A stretch of DNA of 53,256 nucleotides from assembly GCA_016706685.1 (NCBI GenBank), contig JADJJE010000058.1, forward strand, positions 1-53,256, written 5' to 3'. Shown here piece by piece: positions 34,730-42,187 of this stretch. Below the pieces are notes generated by a model. It saw nothing but the letters and a program-made list of their open reading frames with translations. It was not told the origin of the DNA and ran no database searches. The translations under genes and the position numbers were made by a program. The first letter of the stretch is position 1. Each line of letters starts with the position of its first letter. The DNA comes from Sandaracinaceae bacterium. GTDB taxonomy: Bacteria > Myxococcota_A > Polyangia > Polyangiales > Houyiibacteriaceae.

Positions 34730-36373
34730 TCACCCCGTGATGAAGTCCGCCATCACGCGCGGCGCCGCGGTATCGAACCCCACCACGTCGAGCATGCTCG
34801 GGTCGTCGGGGGCTGCGATGCTGAACTTGGTCGCGGTCATGCCGACCACGATCAACTTCGCCGCGATGCCCAGCTGCTGGCGGTACTGGTCCAGCGCTTG
34901 GTGCGGGTGCACCTTGCCGAACCAGGTCTCGTTGTCGGTGTACACCACGAAGGCGTCCACCTTGGTGCGGGTTCGCGCGGCCCACAGCATGGGCTGCGCG
35001 CAGTCCGTGGCGCCCATCGGGACGGCCGCCACGGTTTGGATCACCTGCTCGAGCGACATGCGCGGGTGCAGGTTGAGGGGCACGAGCTCGTGCGAGAAGC
35101 CCATCACCATCCAGTTCGGTTCTGCCCGCATGGTGGCCATGGCCATGGCGGCCGAGCCCACGCGCGGGGTGATGCCGGTCATCCCGGCCACCTGCCCGCA
35201 ACCCATCGAGCCGGACACGTCCAGCGCGAAGAGCATCCGCGCCCCGGTAGCGGGGATCACCCCGAAGGTGAGGTCGAACGCGCTCTCGAGCGCAGCCACC
35301 ACCTGGGGCACGGGCTTCCACTGCTTTCCACCGCGGACCCCGTGGCCCATGCGGTACGTGTTCAGCGCCACCAGCACCGACAGGGGGTGCACGCGCGCCT
35401 TCGCCAAGCGCGTCACGTCGTGAAGACGGGACACGACCAGCCGTGTGCCTTCAGAGCCCTGCGCCAAGACGCCGAGCGTGGTCAAGCGACCCAGGTTGCG
35501 CAGCATCGCCGTCATGGGCATCTGCTCGAGCAGCGCGCGCCACACCAACGGCGAGCCGTGGAGCGTGGTGGGCACCATCTCGTGCGTGAGCCCGTGATCG
35601 GTGATGAGCTGCGCCGCCCGCGCCTCGTCGGTCTCCCCCTGGAGCTCCTCGAAGGCCAGCACGAGGCGCGGCAGCGCCTCGATCGGGATCGCATCGTAGT
35701 GCGTGGTCTTGCCCGAGCGCACCACGGCGCGCGCGCCGAAGCCGTTCGTGCCCGTGGTGAGGTAGCGCAGCACCGCGTCCTGCTCGAGCGAGCGAGGACC
35801 CACGGCGCCACCCGCGAGGCGCAGCGCGTCTCGGTGCGAGAAGCCCGCGCGCTGCCGGTACTTGACCACCTGATACGCGAGCGCATCGGGCGTCTTGGCC
35901 ATGTACCAGCGGCACACCGCCTTGCGGAGGCTACGACCCCAGCCTCGCAGTTCCTGCACCGTGGTGAGGAACTCGAAGAGCTGAGCGCCCGTGCGGCACA
36001 CGCGCGGCAGTGCCGCGAGGGCCGCCGTGCGCGTCACGTCGTGCGGGTGAGCGCACGCCATGGCCAGCGCGAAGATGGCCGGGCTCTGCTTCGGAGCGCG
36101 ACCCGCCTCGCTGATGGCGACGATCATCGCCACTGCGCGCACGCCGTCCTCGTCCAGGCAGGCCGCCACACCGCGAGCGTTCGCCAACACCAGCTTCTGC
36201 TCACTGGCGTAGTACGTCCCGCCCTCGGCACCGAGGATCAGGAAGCGCTCGAGGCGCGTCCACGGGGACACCACGAAGGCGTACCCGCCGGCCGCGTTGC
36301 GGGCCTGCTTGGGCGACGCCGGCTGCGACTGCGGGGTGCTGCCGTGCTTCATGTACTTTGCGTAGCGGGTCAT
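34730..36373 (-). CDS. rsr: Ro60 ortholog (TROVE plus VWA domains), Rsr-like
   Basis: The 547-residue protein starts MTRYAKYMKHGSTPQSQPAS. Residues of about 20-365 form the TROVE ring (GGYAFVVSPWTRLERFLILG, SLRKAVCRWYMAKTPDALAY, KYRQRAGFSHRDALRLA, LEQMPMTAMLRNLGRLTTLG) and about 375-547 a VWA domain with MIDAS LFALDVSGSMG (DxSxS) and a metal-site-like MGATDC. This is the complete plan of Ro60/Rsr, a ring protein that binds Y RNA at its outer surface and the 3' ends of misfolded RNAs in its hole; in bacteria it works with exoribonuclease PNPase in RNA degradation and quality control. GAGGA seven bases before the ATG, an exact sigma-54 promoter at 36409-36424, and a Y RNA-like gene downstream all support this. 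Confidence 0.93.
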   Translation of the reverse strand: MTRYAKYMKHGSTPQSQPASPKQARNAAGGYAFVVSPWTRLERFLILGAEGGTYYASEQKLVLANARGVAACLDEDGVRAVAMIVAISEAGRAPKQSPAIFALAMACAHPHDVTRTAALAALPRVCRTGAQLFEFLTTVQELRGWGRSLRKAVCRWYMAKTPDALAYQVVKYRQRAGFSHRDALRLAGGAVGPRSLEQDAVLRYLTTGTNGFGARAVVRSGKTTHYDAIPIEALPRLVLAFEELQGETDEARAAQLITDHGLTHEMVPTTLHGSPLVWRALLEQMPMTAMLRNLGRLTTLGVLAQGSEGTRLVVSRLHDVTRLAKARVHPLSVLVALNTYRMGHGVRGGKQWKPVPQVVAALESAFDLTFGVIPATGARMLFALDVSGSMGCGQVAGMTGITPRVGSAAMAMATMRAEPNWMVMGFSHELVPLNLHPRMSLEQVIQTVAAVPMGATDCAQPMLWAARTRTKVDAFVVYTDNETWFGKVHPHQALDQYRQQLGIAAKLIVVGMTATKFSIAAPDDPSMLDVVGFDTAAPRVMADFITG

Positions 36374-36408
36374 GGCGTGGTCCTCGTTGAATCTCTGCGG
36401 AGGACTAG

Positions 36409-36424
36409 AGCAACGGGCGTGCCA
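36409..36424 (-). promoter_or_regulatory. Sigma-54 (RpoN) promoter of the Ro60 gene
   Basis: The minus strand reads TGGCACGCCCGTTGCT at 36424-36409, an exact match to the -24/-12 consensus TGGCACG-N4-TTGCW, with GG and GC ten bases apart. Transcription would start near 36398, leaving a leader of about 25 nt that contains the GAGGA ribosome-binding site (36385-36381). Sigma-54 promoters need an enhancer-binding activator. In Salmonella the rsr-rtcBA operon uses sigma-54 with RtcR; no activator gene is visible in this window. Confidence 0.85.
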
Positions 36425-36550
36425 TGCGGGATTTGCAGCGATTCTTGGATGAGCGCCCCGAATCGTCCCGCGCAACCGGATATGAATCTATCTGAACGGA
36501 TACACTCGTTGCCGTTGCGGTCGGTTGACGCGCGGCGCAGTGTGCTCCGC

Positions 36551-37563
36551 ATGGAGCCGTTCGTCGTCGTGGGAGCGCTCGTCTTCGTGGGGGTCGGAGT
36601 CGTGTCCGCCGTCATGGAGAAGCGGCAGAACCGTCGAAGGGCGCTTATATGGCGTGCGTTGGCCCAGAGGCGGGGCGGCACTTGCAACGAACTGCCGGGG
36701 CAGGTCACGGCTGCGACTCCTCCCGACTCCGTGGATGTCCGCGTGGCCCACGCGGTGGTGCGCTTGGACCGGACGACGCGTACCAGCGGCAGTAACGCCA
36801 TTCCCGTCACTCGCGGCCGCGCGCGCTTCTCTCTCGGCGCAGGCCCGACGTTCGAGGTGACGCCCGCTGGCATTCTCTCAGGCGTCGCGCGGAACATCGG
36901 ACTGCAGACCTCGAGCTCGGAGACCCGGGCTTTCGCTACGCGTTCGTCGTGAAGGGCGCTCACCTCGATGACATCAGGAGGGTGTGGACGATCCCGCTCC
37001 AGCGGGCGTTCACACGGAGGCTCCCCGCCGCAACGATGCACTCCGACGGCACCCATGTGACCCTGACGTTGGCAGGATCGGGCGAGGAGACCCAACATCT
37101 CGACGCCATTCTGGACCTCGTTGGCGCGTTGGCATCTACAGGGGCTGCCGAGTTCGAGGCTCTCGCCGCGCTGCCCGAGGTGACCCTGGTACCAGCATCG
37201 GGGCCGCGAACCAAACCGCCTGCGCGGCGCTTGCGCCTCACCACCGCCCACGGCGAGGCGACTGCCACGCTCCAGTGGGTGAAGTCCGCCCCGCGCATCT
37301 GGCTGACCCTGCCCACCTCCCGCGACCTCCCGCCCTTCCGCATCGTGGTTCGCGACGGCACCGCAGACGGACTCCCGACCGGCCTCCTGAGCGAGTACGC
37401 GCTCCGCCTGCTGGGCGAACTCAACGGCGTCCTCCTGCTCAGCGAGGCTGGCAAGCTCGACGTCCGTTGGCTGGGCATCCCCACACCCGACGGCCTGATG
37501 GTCGGCGCGAAGCTGCTGGGCGAGCTCGCGGGCGGCACGCACCACGTGGGCGCGTTCCGCTAG
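36551..37563 (+). pseudogene. Membrane-anchored hypothetical protein, single-base frameshift
   Basis: The ATG at 36551 begins MEPFVVVGALVFVGVGVVSA, a transmembrane anchor. The first frame runs to ILSGVARNIGLQ, and the second frame picks up with LELGDPGFRYAFVVKGAHLD and continues to the stop at 37563. One base appears to be missing near 36905-36910 (CAGACCTCGAG where CAGGACCTCGAG would restore the frame). Restored, it would be about 337 residues with two similar beta-rich halves. No function known. Divergent from Ro60, with the sigma-54 promoter between. Confidence 0.65.
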
Positions 37564-37567
37564 CCCC

Positions 37568-37882
37568 TCAGTGGCTGAGCTCCCAGTGGCAGCCCGCGTT
37601 CACGGCGGCGTAGCCCGCCGAGAAGTCGGTGGACGCGTTGTAGGTCCAGAGTTCGCTCGCGGCCGCGAACGTGGTGGTGGCGCCATCCGGCGCGCGGCAC
37701 GTGCACTCGTAGGGCGGCGCGGCGCTTCGAGCCGGGTCGGTCCCCACGCAGGTCACTTCGAAGGTCCCGCCGCGGCACTCGAACGTGACGTTGGGGGTCC
37801 CGTAGGAGTGGGTGCAGGCTCCCTGCGCGTCACAGCCCGCGACGAACACAAAGAGCAGGGCGAGGCGCGTGAGCGTGGTCAT
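37568..37882 (-). CDS. Small Cys-rich lipoprotein, hypothetical
   Basis: The 104-residue product starts MTTLTRLALLFVFVAGCDAQ, a lipoprotein signal with lipobox VAGC. Mature part has cysteines in QGACTHSYG, FECRGG, VTCVG, ECTCRAP and AGCHWE. The ATG at 37882 begins the signal; an earlier in-frame start at 37918 is not needed. It resembles the lipoprotein at 3114-3431 in size and style. Function unknown. Confidence 0.65.
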   Translation of the reverse strand: MTTLTRLALLFVFVAGCDAQGACTHSYGTPNVTFECRGGTFEVTCVGTDPARSAAPPYECTCRAPDGATTTFAAASELWTYNASTDFSAGYAAVNAGCHWELSH

Positions 37883-37895
37883 GCGGGGCAGCGTC

Positions 37896-39446
37896 TCACC
37901 CGCGCTCGGCGGCCGCAAGCGAGCGCGCTGAATGGCGAGGGCCCGAGTAGGCGTAGTCCTCGAGGTCGAAATGGCCGCTCTGCCACCACAGCCGGAGGCC
38001 CGTGTGCGGCCGCACGAACGGCGAGTCGCCGTGCTTGTCGAAGTAGTAGCTGTTGGAGGCCGCGCAGCCTGGCTGCGTGAAGATGGTGCTCTCCATGCGG
38101 CGCCGCATGTCTTCGGTGTAGGCGTCGTGGGGCGCCTGCTTCACCACCACGCGCGTGGCCGAGCGCCGCTGCGTCTCGCGGATGCAGCGCACGATGTGCC
38201 GCACGTTGGCCTCGATGATGCTGAACCACGAGGCACCCGTGACCGAGTAGGGCCCGTTCATGAGCCAGAAGTTGGGCGCCTGCGGCACCGAGATGCCCTC
38301 GTAGTTCTGGTAGCGCTGCTGGTCCCAGTAGGCTCCCAGCTCCACGCCAGAGAGGCCCACCACCGGGAACGCGGGCATAGCGCCCAGCTCCAGCACCTTG
38401 AAGCCAGTGGCCAGGATCAGCGTGTCGATGGGGCGCTCCCGGCCGTCCGCCGTGATGATGGCGTGCTCCGTGATGCGCGCGATGGGCTCGGTGATCAGCT
38501 CGGTGTTCGGGCGGTTGAACGTGCTCAGGTAGCGGTTCGAGAACGACGGTCGCTTGCAGCCGAACGAGTAGCGCGGGGTGAGCTTGCGACGCACCTCGGG
38601 GTCCTTCACCTGACGCTGCAGGTGCTCCAGGCAGACTCGCTCCATGGCGCGCACCAAGAACGGGAACTTGGTGTGCTGCACCACGCCCAGCACCATGATC
38701 ACCTCGGTGGCGGCGCTGGTCACCACGCGCATCAGCTGCTGCGTGGGCGGCGCGGCCTCGAAGAGCGCCTGCACCTCTCTGGCAATCGCGAAGTCCACCT
38801 TGGGCATGACCCAGATCGCGGTGCGCTGATAGACGTCGAGCTGCTGCGCGCCTCCGGCGATCTCGGGGATGAGCTGCAGCGCCGAGGCCCCTGTCCCAAT
38901 CACCGCGATGCGCTTGCCGCGCAGGTCGGCGTCGTGGTTCCAGCGCGCGGTGTGGATGACCTGGCCAGCGAATCGCGCCACCCCCTCGATGTCCGGTATG
39001 TGCGGCTTGTCGAGCGGTCCCACGGCGCCGACGAGGAAGCGGGTGGTGATCACGCCCTCGCTCGTGTGCACCCGCCAGACGTCGAGGCGCTCGTCGAACA
39101 CCGCCTGCTCCACGTACGTGTGGAGGCGCAGGTGCCGGCGCAGGTCGTACTTGTCGGCGCAGTGCTCGGCATAGGCGCGCAGCTCTCTCCCCGGCGCGAA
39201 CGCACGCGACCAGTCCGGGTTCGGCTCGAACGAGTAGCTGTACGTGGTCGAGGGGATGTCCACGGCCACGCCCGGATACGTGTTGTGCCGCCACACGCCG
39301 CCCACGCCGTCGGCTGCGTCCAGGATCACGAAGTCCTCGATGCCCGCCTCGCGCAGCTTGATACCAGCGCCCAGTCCCGAGAAGCCCGCGCCCACGATCA
39401 CCACCTCGTGGTTCACTGCGGCGCTGGAGCTTGTCTTGGAAGTCAT
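37896..39446 (-). CDS. Flavin-binding monooxygenase / Baeyer-Villiger monooxygenase-like
   Basis: The 516-residue product has an N-terminal FAD motif VVIVGAGFSGLGAGIKLREA, a GGVWRHNTYPGVAVDIPS substrate-FAD segment, and a second Rossmann motif GKRIAVIGTGASALQLIPEI for NADPH. Between them is FAGQVIHTARWNH, a near match to the BVMO fingerprint FxGxxxHTxxWP, with N in place of P. Such enzymes insert oxygen into ketones or oxidise N/S atoms using NADPH. Single gene, 55 bp from the divergent response-regulator gene. Predicted cytoplasmic. Confidence 0.88.
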   Translation of the reverse strand: MTSKTSSSAAVNHEVVIVGAGFSGLGAGIKLREAGIEDFVILDAADGVGGVWRHNTYPGVAVDIPSTTYSYSFEPNPDWSRAFAPGRELRAYAEHCADKYDLRRHLRLHTYVEQAVFDERLDVWRVHTSEGVITTRFLVGAVGPLDKPHIPDIEGVARFAGQVIHTARWNHDADLRGKRIAVIGTGASALQLIPEIAGGAQQLDVYQRTAIWVMPKVDFAIAREVQALFEAAPPTQQLMRVVTSAATEVIMVLGVVQHTKFPFLVRAMERVCLEHLQRQVKDPEVRRKLTPRYSFGCKRPSFSNRYLSTFNRPNTELITEPIARITEHAIITADGRERPIDTLILATGFKVLELGAMPAFPVVGLSGVELGAYWDQQRYQNYEGISVPQAPNFWLMNGPYSVTGASWFSIIEANVRHIVRCIRETQRRSATRVVVKQAPHDAYTEDMRRRMESTIFTQPGCAASNSYYFDKHGDSPFVRPHTGLRLWWQSGHFDLEDYAYSGPRHSARSLAAAERG

Positions 39447-39501
39447 TGCGTCTCAGGCTCTCGCTCTCGCGTGCGCTTGGCAAGCGAGCTGAGCAGTCTC
39501 C

Positions 39502-40173
39502 ATGCGCATCCTGGTGGTCGAAGACGACGCAAAGATTTCCGGCTTTCTCCAGCGCGGGTTGGGAGAGGAGGGCCACCGCGTGGAGGTCGCCCGCACCCTG
39601 TCTGCGGCCCGCGCCGAGGCGCGCTCGCTCGCCTACGACCTCATGCTGGTCGACCGCATGCTGCCGGACGGCGACGGGCTCACGCTGGTGCGCGACATGC
39701 GCCAGCACGGCGACGTGACCCCGGTCATCTGCCTGACCGCGCGCGACCAGACCGAGGACAAGGTGGAGGGGCTCTACGGCGGCGCCGACGACTACCTGGT
39801 CAAGCCCTTCGAGTTCGGGGAGCTCCTGGCGCGCATCGCCGCGGTGACGCGCCGGGTGCCCAGCGCGGGCACCCTGAACGTGGGTGACCTGAGCATCGAC
39901 CTGCCCAGCCGGCGCGTTCACCGGGCGGGGCGAGAGCTGCACCTCACCGCGCAGGAGTACGCGCTGCTGCGCTATCTGGCCGAGCACGCCGGGGTGGTCC
40001 TCTCACGCACGCGCTTGCTCGAGGCGGTCTGGGACATGTCGCACGACCCACGCACCAACGTGGTGGACGTGTACATCAGCTACCTGCGCGCCAAGATCGA
40101 CAAGGGCTTCGACCACAAGCTGCTGCAGACCGTGCGAGGTGTGGGCTACGTCTTGGACGACAAGCCCCGATGA
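39502..40173 (+). CDS. OmpR/PhoB-family response regulator
   Basis: The 223-residue protein has a receiver domain with acidic pocket VVEDD, phosphoacceptor D51 in LMLVDRMLPDGDG, and K at VKPF, then a winged-helix domain (LHLTAQEYALLRYLAEHAGV, TNVVDVYISYLRAKID). This is the CopR/QseB/PhoP-type output domain that binds direct DNA repeats. Its stop overlaps the kinase start (ATGA at 40170-40173). First gene of a likely seven-gene operon. Confidence 0.93.
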   Translation: MRILVVEDDAKISGFLQRGLGEEGHRVEVARTLSAARAEARSLAYDLMLVDRMLPDGDGLTLVRDMRQHGDVTPVICLTARDQTEDKVEGLYGGADDYLVKPFEFGELLARIAAVTRRVPSAGTLNVGDLSIDLPSRRVHRAGRELHLTAQEYALLRYLAEHAGVVLSRTRLLEAVWDMSHDPRTNVVDVYISYLRAKIDKGFDHKLLQTVRGVGYVLDDKPR

Positions 40174-41504
40174 GCACGTCCATCTCGAAGCAGATCGCGC
40201 TCGGGGGGACGGCCATCTTGGGCGCAACGCTCATCCTGGTGGGCGTGGCCACCGCCATGGTGCTGCACCGGCGTCAGACCAGCGCGCTCGACGAGGCGCT
40301 GCTCATCGCGGCGCACGGACGCGCGCACCCCGAGGTGGACGTCGAGGTCGAGGTCGAGCACAGTCGCGCGCCGATCGACGCTTGGATCGTGGTGCCGGGT
40401 GACGGCCGTGTCTCCGCGTCCCTGGCGCGGGCCGCGCTGCGCGGCGAGGCTCCGCTGCACGTCACCGTGGGCGACCAGCGCATGGTGCTGCTGCCCTTCG
40501 AGGTGGAGGGCGACGAGGACGAAGAGCGCGAGGAGCTGGCCGCGGCCGCTGCCCCGGTGGTCACCCTCGCACGCAGCGTGGGCCCCTTCGCGGGCGTCTA
40601 TGCGCTCCTCGCGGCCATGGCGGCGCTGGTGGCCACGTTCGTCCAGCTCCAGGTGGTGCGGCGCGCGTTCGAGCCCGTCGACCGCGCTCGCGAGCGCGCC
40701 AGCCGCGTGACCGGGTTCGGGGTCGACCAGCGCCTCGACGAGGACGCGCCGGTCGAGATCCAGCCGCTGCTGGTGGCGCTCAACGGCCTGCTCGAGCGCC
40801 TCGACCGGTCGTATCGCGCGCAGACACGCTTCACCGCCGAGGCCGCTCACGAGCTGCGCACGCCCGTCACGGCCATGCTCGGGGAGCTGGACGTCACGCT
40901 GCGCAGCCCACGCTCGGCCGAGGCGTATCAGGAGGTGCTCACGTCCATGCGCGACGACGTGCTCCGCCTGCGCCAGCTGGTGGAGGGGCTGACGGCGCTC
41001 ACGCGCGTGGACGCCAGTGACCTCGGGCGCAGCCACGAGCTGATGCGCGCGGGGGAGGTGGCGTCCAACGCGCTCGCTGCCGAGGCCGCGACCCTGCGCG
41101 CCGCGGGCAACACGGTCACCGTGCAGCTCGACGACGACCCCGAGATCGAAGCCAACCGCTCGCTGGTGGAGGCGGCGCTCGGCAACCTGCTGCGCAACGC
41201 GGCGCGCCACGCACCCGGGCGAGACGTGGTGCTGCAGGTGGCACGCCGCGGTGACTTCGCCGAGTTCACGGTGGACGACGCGGGCCCCGGGGTGGAGGAG
41301 TCCGAGCGCGAGGTGCTCTTCGACCGCTTCGTGCGCGGGGGACGGGCGCGTGAACTCGACCGCCAGGGCCTCGGCCTCGGCCTCTCCATCACGCGCGAGG
41401 TGGCTCGCCGCCACGGGGGGGACTGCGTGCTCGAGCGCTCACCGCTCGGGGGGCTGCGGGCGCGTCTCACGCTGCGGCTCCCGGCGCCGCTCAGCGACGT
41501 CTAA
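40170..41504 (+). CDS. Membrane sensor histidine kinase
   Basis: The 444-residue protein has two transmembrane helices (about residues 9-32 and 138-160) around a periplasmic sensor domain of about 105 residues that is strongly acidic (VDVEVEVEH, EGDEDEEREE). The cytoplasmic part has HAMP-like sequence, the H-box AAHELRTPVTA (H227), the N-box NLLRNAARHA, and G-boxes DAGPGVEE and GLGLGLSITREV. An acidic sensor facing the periplasm suggests cation or metal sensing. Translationally coupled to the regulator. Confidence 0.9.
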   Translation: MSTSISKQIALGGTAILGATLILVGVATAMVLHRRQTSALDEALLIAAHGRAHPEVDVEVEVEHSRAPIDAWIVVPGDGRVSASLARAALRGEAPLHVTVGDQRMVLLPFEVEGDEDEEREELAAAAAPVVTLARSVGPFAGVYALLAAMAALVATFVQLQVVRRAFEPVDRARERASRVTGFGVDQRLDEDAPVEIQPLLVALNGLLERLDRSYRAQTRFTAEAAHELRTPVTAMLGELDVTLRSPRSAEAYQEVLTSMRDDVLRLRQLVEGLTALTRVDASDLGRSHELMRAGEVASNALAAEAATLRAAGNTVTVQLDDDPEIEANRSLVEAALGNLLRNAARHAPGRDVVLQVARRGDFAEFTVDDAGPGVEESEREVLFDRFVRGGRARELDRQGLGLGLSITREVARRHGGDCVLERSPLGGLRARLTLRLPAPLSDV

Positions 41505-41510
41505 GGCCGC

Positions 41511-41528
41511 TCTAATCGTCCTCCAATC
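41511..41528 (+). promoter_or_regulatory. Possible tandem response-regulator binding repeats
   Basis: TCTAATC (41511-41517) and TCCAATC (41522-41528) are repeated at an 11-bp step, one helical turn apart, as sites for OmpR/PhoB-class regulators usually are. They lie between the kinase gene and the metal-binding-protein gene. With only two degenerate copies, this could be chance. Confidence 0.3.
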
Positions 41529-41532
41529 TCGG

Positions 41533-41550
41533 CGCCCCAAGCTAGGGGCG
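41533..41550 (+). terminator. Hairpin in the kinase-to-exported-protein gap
   Basis: CGCCCC (41533-41538) can pair with GGGGCG (41545-41550) around a 6-nt loop. No U-run follows; a ribosome-binding site AGAGGAGG lies five bases beyond. It may be an attenuator or an mRNA-end hairpin separating regulatory and structural genes. Weak evidence. Confidence 0.3.
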
Positions 41551-41568
41551 AACCAAGAGGAGGTTCCG

Positions 41569-41934
41569 ATGAACAAGCACCTGGCTCTCGCATATGCATT
41601 CGCAGGACTGGCCGTGGCGGCCGCCCTGATCGCTTTCGTCACCACGTCCACCCTCACGCCTGATCCCGCGGAGGTCGCCACCGGCGTCGTAGAAGCTGCG
41701 GCGCCCGATCCCGGTACCCCCGCGGCGGCGCCATCCGAGGCGCCCGCGGCCACGGTGGCGGCGGCTCCCGCACCCGAGCCGGCGGTCGAGTACGTGTACG
41801 TCGACGAACCGGCGCGCGCGGGCGGTCGTCACGACGACGATGACGACGAGGACGACGAACACGAGAACGACGAGCACGAGGACGGCGACGACGACCGCGA
41901 AGAACGAGGTGGCCACCATGACGACGATGACTGA
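41569..41934 (+). CDS. Exported Asp/His-rich probable metal-binding protein
   Basis: The 121-residue product starts MNKHLALAYAFAGLAVAAAL, a membrane anchor or signal peptide, followed by an Ala/Pro-rich linker. From about residue 88 nearly all residues are Asp, Glu, His or Gly (HDDDDDEDDEHENDEHED, REERGGHHDDDD). Such tails bind divalent metals. AGAGGAGG at 41556-41563 is a strong ribosome-binding site. Its 3' end overlaps the next gene by 17 bases. It could buffer or present the metal that the kinase senses. I do not know a named family. Confidence 0.75.
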   Translation: MNKHLALAYAFAGLAVAAALIAFVTTSTLTPDPAEVATGVVEAAAPDPGTPAAAPSEAPAATVAAAPAPEPAVEYVYVDEPARAGGRHDDDDDEDDEHENDEHEDGDDDREERGGHHDDDD

Positions 41935-42187
41935 GCGCGAGATGCAGAAGCGGCTGGTCGACCTGTCGGTCATCACGCTCTCGGCGCTGGTGTTCGGCGG
42001 TGGCTATCTGCTGGCCTCGAGCGTGGACCGCGAGCGCGCGCGGCTCGCCCCGCCCGTGCAGGAAGAGACCGTCCAGCTCGCCACGGTCAGCCTCGACGTG
42101 GCTGACGTGCCGCCTGTGCCGGGGCTGCAGCCGGCCCCACCGCCCACGCGCCGCGTGGTGGTGGTGCGTCGCACGAGGGCGTCATGA
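41918..42187 (+). CDS. Small single-pass membrane protein, hypothetical
   Basis: The 89-residue product starts MTTMTEREMQKRLVDLSVIT, has one hydrophobic helix (VITLSALVFGGGYLLASSV), then a periplasmic Pro/Val-rich tail ending VVVVRRTRAS. It overlaps the Asp/His-rich gene at its start (17 bases) and the ApbE gene at its stop (ATGA). Because of its position it may anchor a complex of the membrane proteins that follow. Unknown family; ATG at 41927 or 41942 also possible. Confidence 0.62.
   Translation: MTTMTEREMQKRLVDLSVITLSALVFGGGYLLASSVDRERARLAPPVQEETVQLATVSLDVADVPPVPGLQPAPPPTRRVVVVRRTRAS

Noticed and set aside
34493..36952. A long plus-strand open frame opposite Ro60
   Set aside because: Its first 680 codons are antisense to the well-supported TROVE-VWA gene and Arg/His-rich in the manner of G/C-rich shadow frames; only the part from 36551 on is a real gene fragment.
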